NCBI GenBank assembly: GCA_032718565.1
Contig: JAVGVS010000055.1
Location: forward strand, 671,206 to 735,205
Source: Distichodus sexfasciatus
Lineage: Eukaryota > Chordata > Actinopteri > Characiformes > Distichodontidae
Length of the DNA: 64,000 nucleotides
Reading direction: 5' to 3'
Shown: in pieces, positions 12,156 to 22,909 of the stretch
Layout: the number at the start of each line of letters is the position of its first letter
Position numbering within the stretch: the stretch's first letter is position 1
Notes under the pieces: model-generated
Databases searched by the model: none
Told to the model about the DNA's origin: nothing
The model's input: only the letters and a program-made list of their open reading frames with translations
Made by a program: the position numbers and the translations under genes

Positions 12156-14039
12156 ATAAACAAAATCTTAATTCATAATCGAGTACAACAAATAAAAACA
12201 CATGAATCAAAAAGCGCCAACTTACCACCAGCACACAGGATTCATTTATAATGGGATCAAAGAGGTCTGAGGGTTCTGAATGTCTGTTCTGGAATGTGGA
12301 CCGGATTCCGGCACTGGAGTCTGTCTGAGGATTAGAACAAAAACCTCGAGTGGAATCCTGCCGGAACTGAACCATCATACTGGTTATGCACAAGATACAT
12401 GCATCGGATCAGATCTTGTGCGTGAATACGAATACGGCAGTTATTTAAACCGGTTGCATCATTTCCATTTTAGAGACGTACAAAATAAATTACCAAAAAA
12501 ACAGTTTCAGTTTATTTCGTTTATTTCTGTCCTAAACAAGTTTCCAAACTGCTGGGCCGGGTCGCTAATGAAAGCCTAATTGGATTAATTTCCTTCGCCT
12601 GTGAAAGAGTAACCAGCTCCAGTCACTGAGATAGCATCACAATGCCTGATTGATAAAATAAATTCGCGACCGCACTTCGCTGGACTCCGACGCTGTTCCA
12701 ATCAAGTTCTGCAGTAATTAGTGATAAGAGAAAGGTGCATTGTCCGGAAGCAGACGACCTCTGGTGCCTCGTTGCTGCGGGTACCGAAACATCCCTCGCT
12801 CACGCTAGTCGCCCCAGTTTCTGATAGGTTGGTCCTAAAAACATAGATCAGTGCCGTTTCCCGACATTCTGCTCCCTTTCCTTTGAGAGCTATGATGATT
12901 GGGGTTTTTTCGCTGTCACGGCGACGATAAGGTTCTTTTTCCCCCTCCTAAAGAGAGATATTTTTGGTTTATCGGTAGCGGTGCTATTGCAGCTGACGGG
13001 GCTGAGAGGAGCGCGCAGATGGCGATAAGATTGGGAGGAGGGCGAGCGAGTTTTATCACGCAGGCCCCGCGGGGGAGAGACGCCACGACTCTACTGTGTC
13101 TGTCAGGGAAAATAGCGGGTGTTCAATTACCCTGGGGGCATCGTAGAGGTAGGGAGGGGTAGTTTGGTGGGGGGGAATAGAATCCTCCCCTTATGAGCTC
13201 GATCCCACCATACGTCCAGTGCCATCAATGAGGAAAGATTACAAGAGACGGTAGCGTATCGATCAGGAGGCACGTCAGGAGCAGAGCTGCAACTTCAGGG
13301 AGTCGTATGAAGTTATCGGTGTTGGGGAGGCTACTTTTACACGTTCGCTTTTTAAACTACAAGCTACTTACGGTAGCTGAGTTGCTGTTTTAATATAGTA
13401 GACTCCATCCTACGACTCCGTCTCTCAGCTGCCAAGGATACGCTCTGATGGAGTGACCTGAGAGTAACCTGGCAGATGCCACTTTTGCCAGTTTAACACC
13501 AAATAGCTGGTGGTCGTTAAAAAGAGAAAGTTATGTAGAAAATTGTGGACTCATTTCCAACCAGAGCTCATTAAAAAAACCAACCAGGAGGTTCTTGCAC
13601 TGGCGGATGTAGGTAAGGACGGCATGAGCATCTTGTCAGGGATGGCATGGCCACTCAGAGTGAAAAAATCTGAACATTTGCTACATTTTGCTTGATTTTT
13701 TATTTTCATTGCACAGTAACACCCACTTGAGTTTTGAGTCAACTCATCTTGATCTATTGCTTGTTGTACATGAAATGTTTGTGTGCCCGGTCGCCCAGAG
13801 GAGGATGGGGTCCCCCTCCGAGTCTTGGTTCCTCTCAAGGTTTCTTCCTACTTCCTTGCCACTGTCGCCTCAGGCTTGCTTGTTGGGGAGTTTAGGCCGG
13901 TTATACGTAAAGTGCTTTGTGACAATGACTGTTGTTAAGAGCACTATATAAATCAACTTGAATTTGAGTCAGAACGTGGTTAGCAACTATGCTTTTGGGA
14001 AACGCACCCCAGAACGACTACTATTTACTTAATTTCTGA

Positions 14040-14160
14040 GAACAACTTGGGGTTAAGGGTCTTGCTCAGGGACCAAACGGTGGTAGTGCCGGAGATAGGA
14101 TTCGAACCTACAACCTCTAGATTTAGATACCAGTGTCCTAACCACTAGACCACCACCACA
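14040..14160 (-). repeat. SINE family B copy, minus orientation
   Basis: On the minus strand the copy begins TGGTCTAGTGGTTAGGACAC (A-box region), carries GGTTCGAATCC (B box) and continues into the accctta-ccc-aagttg body. It is a tRNA-derived retroposon and not a real tRNA, because no cloverleaf acceptor pairing or matching anticodon arm is evident. Confidence 0.75.
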
Positions 14161-14809
14161 GTCAACTTAACACCATCACTTCCATCCATATCAAATCACA
14201 AAAAGCAATAAAATATCATTTTGACATCTTTATTCCTGAGCTCAACCCGATATGGATAAGAGTATCGACCAAAATGAGAACTAATCTGTTGTCCATCCGA
14301 CAATTTCAGGAGCTCTCATCGGTCTGAATGTCACTAACAAGGCTGCAAATAAATATTTCCATTAAACCACACACAGCTCATCTGCCAGGTCTGCGTTACA
14401 TAAATAAAATGTGTTAATCACGGACTGAGTGGAAACAAAATGCAGATTTAAATGCTCAAATGGAGCCTTAAAGATGACATTTGTGCTCGCTCCCCTCTGA
14501 ATCGGCCTCTTTATTCACCGGCAGCAGCTGCTGGCTTCCCATTAAGAGGATTTCCCGTTTTGTTTGCCGCCTGACATTTGGGTGAAATGGTGGTGAAATT
14601 TTAACCGGAATGGATACCTTTCAAATGATGGTATTTTAAGGGAAGTTGAATGAAGATGAGCCTTTTTGGATTACCATTGAGCAAAAATATCGTATTGCCA
14701 GAATATTTTGGCTCATACGCGTCCCTTCGAGACAAAAAGACTGAGAATTGTGTTGTTTTGATCTGTTTCTAAACTCTTGCACACGCTGTGCCGGCGGTTC
14801 TCGTTATAG

Positions 14810-14994
14810 ACGCTCCAAAGATCCAGGGAAGTGTGACGGAGTACACGTGGGAAGGGAACCCCGCCAACATCACCTGCGAGGTTCTGGCTCATCCCAGCGC
14901 CTTGGTGCAGTGGTTCCGCGACGGTCAGCAGCTGCCTGCTGCAAACACCACCAACGTCAAGATCTACAACACTCCCGCTGTCAGTTACCTCGAG
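14810..14994 (+). CDS. ncam1: NCAM1 exon 9: first half of Ig domain 5
   Basis: This 185-bp exon completes the Tyr begun in exon 8 and then encodes 61 codons, ending in phase 0 at Glu before GTATGC. The peptide shows TYTWEGN-like Ig5 features (EYTWEGNPANITCEV), the core Trp in VQWFRDGQQLP and KIYNTP. Asn-X-Ser/Thr sites occur at NIT and NTT. In mammalian NCAM the equivalent of the NTT position is glycosylation site 5, one of two polysialic-acid attachment sites. The first Ig5 cysteine is in ITCEV and its partner lies in exon 10. Length and phases equal those of the bird/mammal exon as I know it. Confidence 0.97.
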
Positions 14995-15420
14995 GTATGC
15001 ACGCCTCAACACACGAGAAAATCAGGTTCTCCGCCCCGTCATGCTAATCGGAGCATAAATCTTGTCCATTTTTGTCCGCCGTTGGACGAGTGAAACGTTT
15101 GATGTCAAGTTATGACGAGTTCTGTTTGCTGCAAATTGGAAAGCTGTCACAGTGGCGAGCGTGGAGGCAGACATGCGTGACAGTTTGTTTTACAAACAGT
15201 AAAGTTTATTCAACTTGAATACACCACGAAACAGTGAAATTAATAACGAAATGTGACCTCTGCATTTGACCCATGCGTGAAGCAGCAGTGGGCAGCTATT
15301 TTGGCCGTGCTTGGCCTCGGTGGTACCTTTAGCGGTGCAGTGGGGTGGTCTCTTAATTTTTTTCCAGAGGCTGAAAATAATAGCAGTTTACTCAAACTCG
15401 AAATGCAATATTCTTTTCAA

Positions 15421-15572
15421 AGTGAGTGATTATTTTGTCATTGTGAACACAGCACCACACACGATGAACCACAATGAAATATGGCCTCTGCATTTGATTC
15501 ATCCGTGAAGGAGAAGTGGGCAGCTTTTTTGAGGCAGCGCCCGGGGAGCAATACCTTCAGTGGTACCTTTAA
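15421..15572 (-). repeat. SINE family A fragment
   Basis: The tail half (agtgagtgattattttgtcatt, acagcac box, gcagcgcccggggagcaata, cagtggtacctt) is present. The tRNA-like head is missing and the copy abuts a SINE B head at 15573. A further, more worn tail fragment of the same family lies just upstream at about 15218-15350. Confidence 0.75.
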
Positions 15573-15895
15573 GGGTGTTGGTGGCCTAGTGGTAGGTCAC
15601 TCGCCCACTCCCCTTAGGACCCAGAGGTTGTGGGTTCGAATCCGACCTCTGGCGTTATCAACATTGGGTCGCTGAGCAAGACCCTTAACCCTAAGTTGCT
15701 CTCAGCAAATGTAAGTGTGTTGTAAGTGTGCGGTGTGTTGGCGCATGCCCAGGGCTGGTCCCCGCCTTGCGCCCGTGAGTTCCCGGGATAGGCTCCGGTC
15801 CCCCCGCGACCCCAGTTGGGATTAAGCGGGTCGGAAAATGAATGAATGAATGAAAGTCACTCTGGATAAGAGCATCTGCTAAATGCTGTAAATGT
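15573..15895 (+). repeat. SINE family B interrupted by a SINE C 3' tail
   Basis: The copy starts GGTGGCCTAGTGGTAGG and has B box GGTTCGAATCC, then runs to aaatgtaag near 15715. From there to about 15852 the sequence is the 3' body of the DANA/Mermaid-like family (gcggtgtgttggcgcatgcc through gggattaagcggg) ending in (aatg)n. The SINE B 3' end then resumes as gtcactctggataagagcat through 15895. This is a nested insertion: B is older, C younger. Confidence 0.8.
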
Positions 15896-16797
15896 CAAAC
15901 TTGATTAAGGGGCCGGGATTCAAACGACTCATTTGAGCACAAGATTTTTATCAAACTTAGCGTGTGTGTAGAGCAGAACAGAGCCAAATGGCTGTCCAAA
16001 GAACAGAAAAAGTGAATTTTTTCTCAAGTCTTCGGGGATAATTCTGTCAATGAACAGACATTGGTTCCACAGGTTCAGGTCAGGAGATCTGTCAGCAAGA
16101 ACTTTTTTGTTTACCTTGTATAAATACTTTTTTGGTATGCACTAGTCTCTGGGTTCAGAATACAGGTCATCGGTCAACGTAATTAGTCTTAATTGGTAAT
16201 ATATAAGTGGAACTGCTGTCTGTGATGCCATGTCAGGTGAAAGTGGACACACACATCCGTCAGACCCGCTATTATTAAGCAGGGAGCTCAGCCAGTCGTA
16301 ACCACCGCTTTTTATTGTAGTGCACTCGATCAACGTAATGGTACCACTGAATAATACATGTAATTTTGTTTCCTCAATTGCGCGATTTTCTCATTGTTTT
16401 GTTTTCCCTCATAGGCGACCTATTACATTAATTACACTAATTAGGCTGCTCTCTGAATAATGACGCATTGTACCTAGCTGCTTTAAAAACACACGAGGCA
16501 ACTCCGTCACCGGCGTCCCGCTGAGCGCCGCAGCCCCACGGGAAACGCTTGTGCTGGGGGAAAAAAAGAGAAGGAAATGGAAGAGGAGTGAAAGAAGGGG
16601 GAGGAGGGTTGGCCGGGTGCTTTGTGCGGAGGTCTTTTCAGGTGGGGAGCGCATGGTTAAAGCGTGAGGCAGCGGGGATCAGGACGGAGAGAAGGACAGC
16701 GGAGAAAAAGAGCAGGATGTTGTCGGTTTTTCAGCTCATTTTACGCAGCTCACAGTGTTCCCTCTGACACAGACACACTTTCCCATGATGCTTTACT

Positions 16798-16822
16798 CCA
16801 TCTCTCTCTACCTCTACTTCTA

Positions 16823-16866
<44 letters not shown>

Positions 16867-16883
16867 TACTTCTACCTGTCCAC

Positions 16884-16915
<32 letters not shown>

Positions 16916-17410
16916 ACTTCTACCTCTCCATATTCCTCTCTCTCTCTCTCTACCTCTACTTCTACCTCTCCATATCCCTCTCTCTCTACATCTCTCTCTG
17001 TGTCTCTCTCTCCACCTCTACCTCTTCAACCCTCCTCCATCTCTCTCTCTATTTCTCTTCTCTGTCTACTTCCGCCTTCCCCTCTTTCCCCCGTCCTTCT
17101 TCCTTCTTTTTTCTCTCTCTCTTTCTGTCAGTCTTTCTTCAGTTTCTTCCCCTTTCCCTCCTCTCTTTTTCTTTGTCTCTGTCTCTATCCACCTCCTTCT
17201 ACCTCTCTCTCTCTCTCTCTCTCTCTTTCTTAGCCCTTTCTATCTATCTCTATCCACCGCTATCTCATTCCCATTCCTCTCTTCCTTCCTGACACTCCAT
17301 CTCTATTTCTTTTGATCTCACACTCTCTCGCTCACTATTTCAATCTCCCTTTTCTCTCTCCACTTCGATCTCTCTTCATCCCCCTCTCCTTTCTTCCCCC
17401 TTCCCTCTGT
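16798..17410. repeat. 600-bp polypyrimidine (CT)n-rich tract
   Basis: Almost every base on the plus strand is C or T. A higher-order unit 'ctctacttctacctctccat' plus (CT)n recurs at least four times in the first 200 bp. Apparent open frames of 186-189 codons here are artefacts of the simple repeat. The tract lies 240 bp upstream of the next (CT)n run and exon 10. Confidence 0.92.
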
Positions 17411-17579
17411 AACTCAATAATTATCGAGCAAGATGACTGCCCGGGGTGAGGAATAAATGACCAGTGCCATTGCCATGGTGATTGGCTTTCCCAGAACCCT
17501 TCCACTTTTCAAATCAAGCTAGGTCACAGCGCTCTGGGGTTCGATGCGTTATCCTTTCTCTCCTTTTTCCTTCGTTCGT

Positions 17580-17597
17580 TCATCTCTCTCTCTCGCC

Positions 17598-17650
<53 letters not shown>

Positions 17651-17652
17651 AG
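17580..17652 (+). repeat. (CT)n serving as the exon 10 polypyrimidine tract
   Basis: A nearly pure CT dinucleotide run leads directly into the AG acceptor of exon 10 with no intervening unique sequence. The splice acceptor signal is therefore itself a microsatellite whose length can vary. Confidence 0.9.
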
Positions 17653-17749
17653 GTCACGCCTGTATCCCAGAGCGATTTCGGGAGCTACAACTGCACGGCC
17701 ACCAACGCTATCGGCACAGAGTCCAAGGAGTTCCTCTTGATCCAAGCAG
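17653..17749 (+). CDS. ncam1: NCAM1 exon 10: second half of Ig domain 5
   Basis: This 97-bp exon encodes 32 codons plus one base: VTPVSQSDFGSYNCTATN, then AIGTESKEFLLIQA. SYNC holds the second Ig5 cysteine, and NCT is the equivalent of NCAM glycosylation site 6, the main polysialylation site in mammals. The acceptor is the AG at the end of the CT microsatellite and the donor is GTCTGT, weak beyond the GT. The trailing G joins AG of exon 11 to make Glu. The exon size matches the mammalian exon as I recall it. Confidence 0.97.
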
Positions 17750-18827
17750 GTCTGTCCGTCCTCGATAAATAAGATAAATACAACACAAAGCGTGTAATAA
17801 AAGATCACATCCGTCTCTTCCCCGAAGCTGGCCTCGTTTTCCCGTTGTGACGTAAGTCCGAGGTAAAGCCTCTAATTAGCTATGTATGCAGCGTGTTTTT
17901 ACTGTGACTGGCTTAATGTCATAATACCACCCCCGAATCCTTTCGCCGCTAATTTCCAAACCCGCCGCTGCTCGGAAAAAGGTAAGTGACCCTCAAAGGA
18001 TTTGAGGATTCGAGTGTGTGCTTTTTTTGGGGGGGTTGCGGCTCTGGGGTAATAAACGCAGCAGGGCTATAATTTCCAGGCTGCAGAGCAGACAGCCTGA
18101 TATTTTCGGCGCTCCATAAAGTGGGGCAGCCGGGACTCACTATTTAGGCGCCGTGCGATGGACGGTGAAGGAGCGACGCCCTTTTTCCTCACCCTCCGGG
18201 CCTTTTAAAAGCTACCATTTATCCATAGCGCCTATTTGCACAATCAGCGTTGGAAGCTGGAAGCCAGGAGTCTTTTCCAGCCGAGACGCTCTGATGTCGC
18301 TCTTAAAAAGCGTTTATTTTATTCTTTTTTTTCTATTTGGGGACAGCGCTGGGTGCTGCCGGGAGACGGTCTTCACAAGGACTCACATTCTAAACTGTAA
18401 CTTTGCTGTGAGTCAGCAGTTTGCGCTTCACTTTGGCTTTCAATTGTTGTCAGTCTTGGTGAGGAAAAGGCCACACTCTTTTTTTTAACAAGTCCTGCAT
18501 CAGAATAAAGGAAAGATTTCAGGTTCTCGCTGCGAGGGGCAGCAGCAGTGTTGGTTGCTTTCTTGTAACAGCGTAAATTATTGCTTTTAGAGAAAGAAAG
18601 AGTGAGTGTACAGGTACCGAGTGTGTTTTTCTAAAAGTTGTGGAATTCTGTAATTCACTAAATTCTCTTATGTTAAAGTTGACAAAGAGGCCATTTAATA
18701 AAGATTTCTTAACTTTACTTCAGTCATATTGCAACTCTACGTATCTTACATTCATCAGCATGTAAATATTGTAATAATTTGGCTGAAGTCGTCACTCTGC
18801 GTTGTCTTTGGTGCTAACAACCAAAAA

Positions 18828-19072
18828 TGAAAGTGATTATTTGTCATCATGAACACAGCACAGCACACATTGTTCCACAAGAAAATGTGACCTCTCAATT
18901 TGACCCATCCGTGAAGGAGCAGTGGGCAGCTGACGCCGGCAGCCCCTGGGGAGCAGTGCTTGGGGACGGTACCTTGCTCATGAGTACCTCAGTGGTACCT
19001 TTACCAGTCAGGGATTCGAACCTGCGACCTTCCGATCACAGCCCCAACTCCTTAACCGTTATGCAAACTAAC
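18828..19072 (-). repeat. SINE family A copy, near full length
   Basis: This is among the best copies. It runs from tgaaagtgattatttgtcat through the acagcac box, tttgacccatccgtgaagga, ggtaccttgctcatgagtac and, on the minus strand, the tRNA-like B box GGTTCGAATCCC. It is about 245 bp long. The layout (tRNA head, central body, LINE-like tail) resembles vertebrate V-SINE/HE1-type families, but I cannot confirm the exact family name. Confidence 0.85.
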
Positions 19073-19623
19073 ATCAACACAAAAGTGCAAAAGCCATTCA
19101 CACTGGTGATGCGTGTTTGGGAGGTGGACCTCAAGTAGAGAACACCATTTAACCCTTTGTATATCGAGACACTTTATGTTAGAGCGTGGAGCGTTACGTT
19201 TTAGTTTGATCAAAATGATTGGTAGGGACAGTTCGGCAATCGCTAGATATTGGTGGGAACACATCCGCATCGTTCACACACAGTTCTACGCCATTGCCTT
19301 GTCTTTTTTGTACTTTTTTATACTACGGAAGCTGGAGCTACGTCGTCTCGTCTCTCTGTATACTTGGATACAGTAGAGATGACTATAAAGTTTACTTTAA
19401 CTTTGTACACAGAGTGAGCGGTTTAGTATTTACTAGAATAATTCAATTTGAATTTCATTTAAACAAATAAATTTCTTTTTTGAGACGAGAGCTTTCAGAA
19501 TCCTTATCGTCAATACCCATAGTGACATCTGCCAACTCAGAAAACAATTCCAGGTGCAGTACCACCTCCATGCCACTAGGAGTGTGGTTTCGGCATGCTC
19601 TTCATATTTTTTTTTAGGAACTA

Positions 19624-19975
19624 GTGCAGCTAACAGTGGCGCAGTGGCTAGCGCTGCCGCCTCACAGAGAAAAAACTGGGTTCGATCTCCAGGTCGGCCG
19701 TAGGGTGTTTCTGTGTGGAGTTTGCTTGCTGTCCCCATGTTGGCGTGGGTTTCCGCCGGAGGCTCCGGTTTTCTCCCACAGTCCAAAAGCATGTGACATA
19801 GGTTAATTGGTGACTTTAAGTTTCCATGGTAAAGTGATTGTGTGAGTGTGTGCGCCCTGCGGTGTGTTGGCGCCTGCCCAGGCTTTGGTCCCTGCATTGT
19901 GCCCGTAGTTCCCGGAATAGGCTCCGGTACCAAGCTGATACTGACACTGAGCATCTGCCGTTCCGGAGAACAAAT
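19624..19975 (+). repeat. SINE family C (DANA/Mermaid-like) copy
   Basis: The head 'agtggcgcagtggctagcgc' with the following TGCCGCCTCACAG, then tttctgtgtggagtttgctt, ccccatgttggcgtgggttt and gtgtgttggcgcctgcccag, is the widespread fish tRNA-derived SINE of the DANA/Mermaid type. The promoter boxes read on the plus strand. The end near 19940 is worn. Confidence 0.85.
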
Positions 19976-20192
19976 GGATTGGTTTTTTTTCTGTTTTTTG
20001 ATGCCCTTAAGTTGACCTACCTTCTTTAGAGTCCGTCAGCGTTTCTGCCATTTCCAAGGCAGTCTTGCTGCACATCCTGATTAGATTCTTACTCTTCTTC
20101 TCCTCCCGAAATCCGAGCCAGGATCTTCTGCCACTATATTGAAAGGGTGCAGCATCTCCAATTGCTTTCTGTTTTTTCCCGGTTGTGTGCAG

Positions 20193-20360
20193 AGGTGCCA
20201 TCGGCTCCCTCCATCGAGCGCGTGGTCCCCTACCCCAGCACGGCCCAGGTGGAGTTCGAGGAGCCCGACTCCAGCGGAGGAGTTCCCATCCTCAAGTACA
20301 AGGCGGAGTGGAGGGGCGAGGGCCAGAAGTGGATTAGCAAGGAGTACGAAGTAGAGGATG
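20193..20360 (+). CDS. ncam1: NCAM1 exon 11: first part of FnIII domain 1
   Basis: The 168-bp exon reads EVPSAPSIERVVPYPSTAQV, then an acidic stretch FEEPDSSGG, then VPILKYKAEWRGEG and KEYEVEDG. These are hallmarks of NCAM FnIII-1 (human SIDQVEPYSSTAQVQFDEPE). The acidic patch corresponds to the surface used by polysialyltransferases to recognise NCAM, so conservation of E/D here supports polysialylation of the product. The acceptor is TGTGCAG and the donor GTGAGG. The last G joins GA of exon 12 to give Gly. A CA microsatellite (20384-20412) starts about 24 bp past the donor. Confidence 0.97.
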
Positions 20361-20624
20361 GTGAGGATTTGGCAAACACGTACAGTACACACACACACAC
20401 ACACACACACCCATACACACTCTGCAGCTTTCTCTCCCACAACTTATTTTGTGAGTACGGAATGAGAAGCAGTTGGGCCTCGTTTAAAATCTACAATGGA
20501 ATCGAATGGGTCTGACTTCATTAAAATTTGTAGATTGATTGATTGATTACATGCTGGACAGACCAAGAATCTTGCAGAACTACAAGCCTTTTGCAACGAC
20601 AATTTGCAAGTAAAAATTGCGAGG

Positions 20625-20860
20625 CGGGCAGCACAGTGGCACAGTGGTTAGTGCTGCCGCCTCACAGCGAGAAGGTCCTGGGTTCGAGGTCCGGGTCGGC
20701 CGTACGGCCTTTCTGTGTGGAGTTTACATGCTCCCCCCCATGTTCGTGTGAGTTTCCTCCGGGGGCTCCACTTTCCTACCACAGCCCAAAAGCGTGCACT
20801 GTAGGTTAATTGGCGACTCTAAATTGGCCCACGTAAGGTGTGATTGTGTGAGTGTCTGAA
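20625..20860 (+). repeat. SINE family C (DANA/Mermaid-like) copy
   Basis: It begins gggcagcacagtggcacagt, continues with the head gctgccgcctcacag and cctgggttcgaggtcc (B box), then tttctgtgtggagtttacat. The 3' part after taaattggcccacg is truncated. Confidence 0.85.
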
Positions 20861-22043
20861 GCAGACTTTTGTTTCAGGCCCTTTTCTCATTGTTACGGTA
20901 CTTCTTACCTGTGAATGATGCGCGTAAAAGGGTGGTCTTGCATAAAACGCTTTTTGATGATCACTAACTATTTTCAGTAGCAGACACTTTAATCAGAGGT
21001 GCCCAAACTTTTGCATACGCAACTGTACAGATCTACCAAAAATTGTCATGCCTTGTTGCCTGAACATTCACCCCAGCCTAAAGAGCCCCGAGGCGCCACC
21101 TGGTATACACAACAACAAATGAACAATCCCAATAGCTCATGGTCATGGTGACTTATCGCAAAGCTCCGCCCTCTACTCCGCCCCCCCTTTTTTTGCCGTT
21201 GCGGGCGCCCGAGGCCGGCGCTTTCCACAGGAGGTGCTTCTGGCAGGCGTGTAATGCGATGCAAAGTCTTCCGAAAATAGAGCACAATCGAGGGGAAGGG
21301 ACAGGGTTCGCTTGAATGCTAAGTAAGAGCGCTCAGAGCTCTTGTCAGAGGCTGAAATGCGCCGTGTTTGTCTGCCGGCGCTGGCTGCCTCTCTCTCTCT
21401 CTCTCTCCCTCCCTCTCAGGGGGTGTGTCAGCTCGCTGGCTGTTGACAGCCCACGCTCTCAGCCAAGCCTCGGTGGGACATTCGTCAGAACAAGCTTCAG
21501 ACACACGAGCACAGACTCTGTCACGCGCACACACACACACACACACACAAACGTCACATTAGACTTCCATGTTTAATAACACAAACTGAACTCCTCATAC
21601 TCGTGTTACACACACGCCTCAGGACACTGTCCATCATGCAACACGATTACATCATGCACTTTCAGTAGGCACAGATAAACATATGGTGTACGCTTATGGA
21701 TATGGGTGTATATATGAATCCAATCTCGGGTATCGTCTCGTGAGCTGAGTGTCTCATCACACCCCTAATATATACTGTGTATATATACACCTGAGATTGG
21801 ATTCATGTGAACTAACAAGATGAGATGAGACGAGATTTTAAAACTATTTTAAGAATGAAACGTGACAAGAATATGGAATTTTATTTGTCAGAAATACATA
21901 AAAACTCTCTCTTATATGATTCCTCATGCATCTCTTCACACCGATACTGTCCATGGGCTTATAATTGAAGTTGAAATCGTCAGATTAAATCATCAGATTG
22001 TACATTATAACGTTAATTTAAAACCCTTTAGAGGCGGAATCCC

Positions 22044-22375
22044 TAGAGATGGCACAGATCCGATACGTGGATCAGATATCGGCCCGATAATGGCTGAAGT
22101 AGCTGGATCGTGTATCGGTGGCATTGGGGCGATCAATCGAGCCGATCTGTAAACGTGTGCACGCTCAATTCATTATGCATGGGTATGGTACTGCGGTCAA
22201 GCTGCTTTATTGTTTACTGCTAATTCCTACGTATTGATATGACAATGAGCAGAACAAGCAACGCAACACACTACAACCCCAATAACAAATCACACCATTA
22301 TACTGTTTAACTTCCCTAACAACAACAGCTCTCGCTCATAATCTCTGTGTTCCGTCTTCTTGTTGCTTCTTTTGG
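22044..22375. mobile_element. Truncated hAT-like element (same family as 46103-46716)
   Basis: The end agagatggcacagatccgat, followed by cgtggatcagatatcggccc, is the reverse complement of the right end of the element at 46103-46716, and similarity continues for about 330 bp. The other end is not recognisable, so the copy is one-sided. Confidence 0.6.
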
Positions 22376-22646
22376 CACCGTGGTGGAACTTGGAGCCATA
22401 TTAGCCACCTGATTGGAGACCAAATCAGACAATCAGCTTTCTCCAAGCCGTGATTGGCTGTTTTTTCTGACATTTCTAACACTGCACCCAGCGGAGTGAG
22501 TGTGAAGGCGGAGTTGAGCGTGTGTAGTCAGAGTTGAGTTCCCACCGACGTTACACTATTTTGCGAGACAGCTTATCACCTTGATGAGAAATACTGTCAC
22601 GTTTTAATAGCGCAACATCTTGGCACACACTCCATTTCCATATATA

Positions 22647-22909
22647 CAGTACTGTGCAAAAGTTTTAGGCAGGTGTGAAAAAATGCTGTAAATAAGGAAT
22701 GCTTTCAAAAATGGACGTGTTAATCATTTGTTTTCATCAATCAACAAAATGCAGTGAATGAACAAAAGAGAAATCTAAATTAAATCAATATTTGGTGTGA
22801 CCACCAAATTGTAAATTGATGAAAATAAACAATCATTATTTATATTTCTGAAAGCATTCTTTGTTTACAGCATTTTTCCACAACTGCCTAAAACTTTTGC
22901 ACAGTACTG
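22647..22909. mobile_element. Tc1/mariner-like MITE with TA target duplication
   Basis: Inverted ends CAGTACTGTGCAAAAGTTTT and its reverse complement (AAAACTTTTGCACAGTACTG) flank about 220 bp of AT-rich sequence with the internal phrase atttggtgtgaccaccaaat. TA dinucleotides sit at 22645-22646 and 22910-22911, the expected Tc1/mariner target duplication. There is no transposase frame, so it is non-autonomous. Its right end is about 100 bp from exon 12. Confidence 0.88.

Larger units (their letters stand above)
10485..14809 (+). other. Intron 8
   Basis: This 4.3-kb intron contains an unclassified interspersed repeat (11150-11560), a hAT-like element (11699-12155), a worn unit of the dispersed element seen at 9586 (13318-13520) and a minus-oriented SINE B (14040-14160). 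Unique-looking stretches at 12560-12880 and 14380-14600 are rich in TAATTA-type cores and lack repeat hallmarks, so they are candidates for conserved non-coding DNA. The end of the intron is a weak polypyrimidine tract ending GTTATAG. Confidence 0.85.
14995..17652 (+). other. Intron 9
   Basis: The intron holds two SINE A fragments (about 15218-15350 and 15421-15572), a SINE B split by a SINE C tail (15573-15895), and long CT tracts. A 600-bp pyrimidine-only region spans 16798-17410 and another (CT)n runs up to the exon 10 acceptor (17580-17652). Segment 15900-16540 shows no recognisable feature. Confidence 0.85.
17750..20192 (+). other. Intron 10
   Basis: It contains a full SINE A (18828-19072), the inverted copy of the unclassified repeat (about 19255-19410) and a DANA/Mermaid-like SINE C (19624-19975). 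Region 17760-18820 has no obvious repeat or exon. The end of the intron has the pyrimidine tract ttgctttctgttttttcccg before GTGTGCAG. Confidence 0.85.

Noticed and set aside
16664..17315. Open frames of 186-189 codons
   Set aside because: They translate a CT microsatellite (Ser-Leu repeats); no start context, domain or coding bias.
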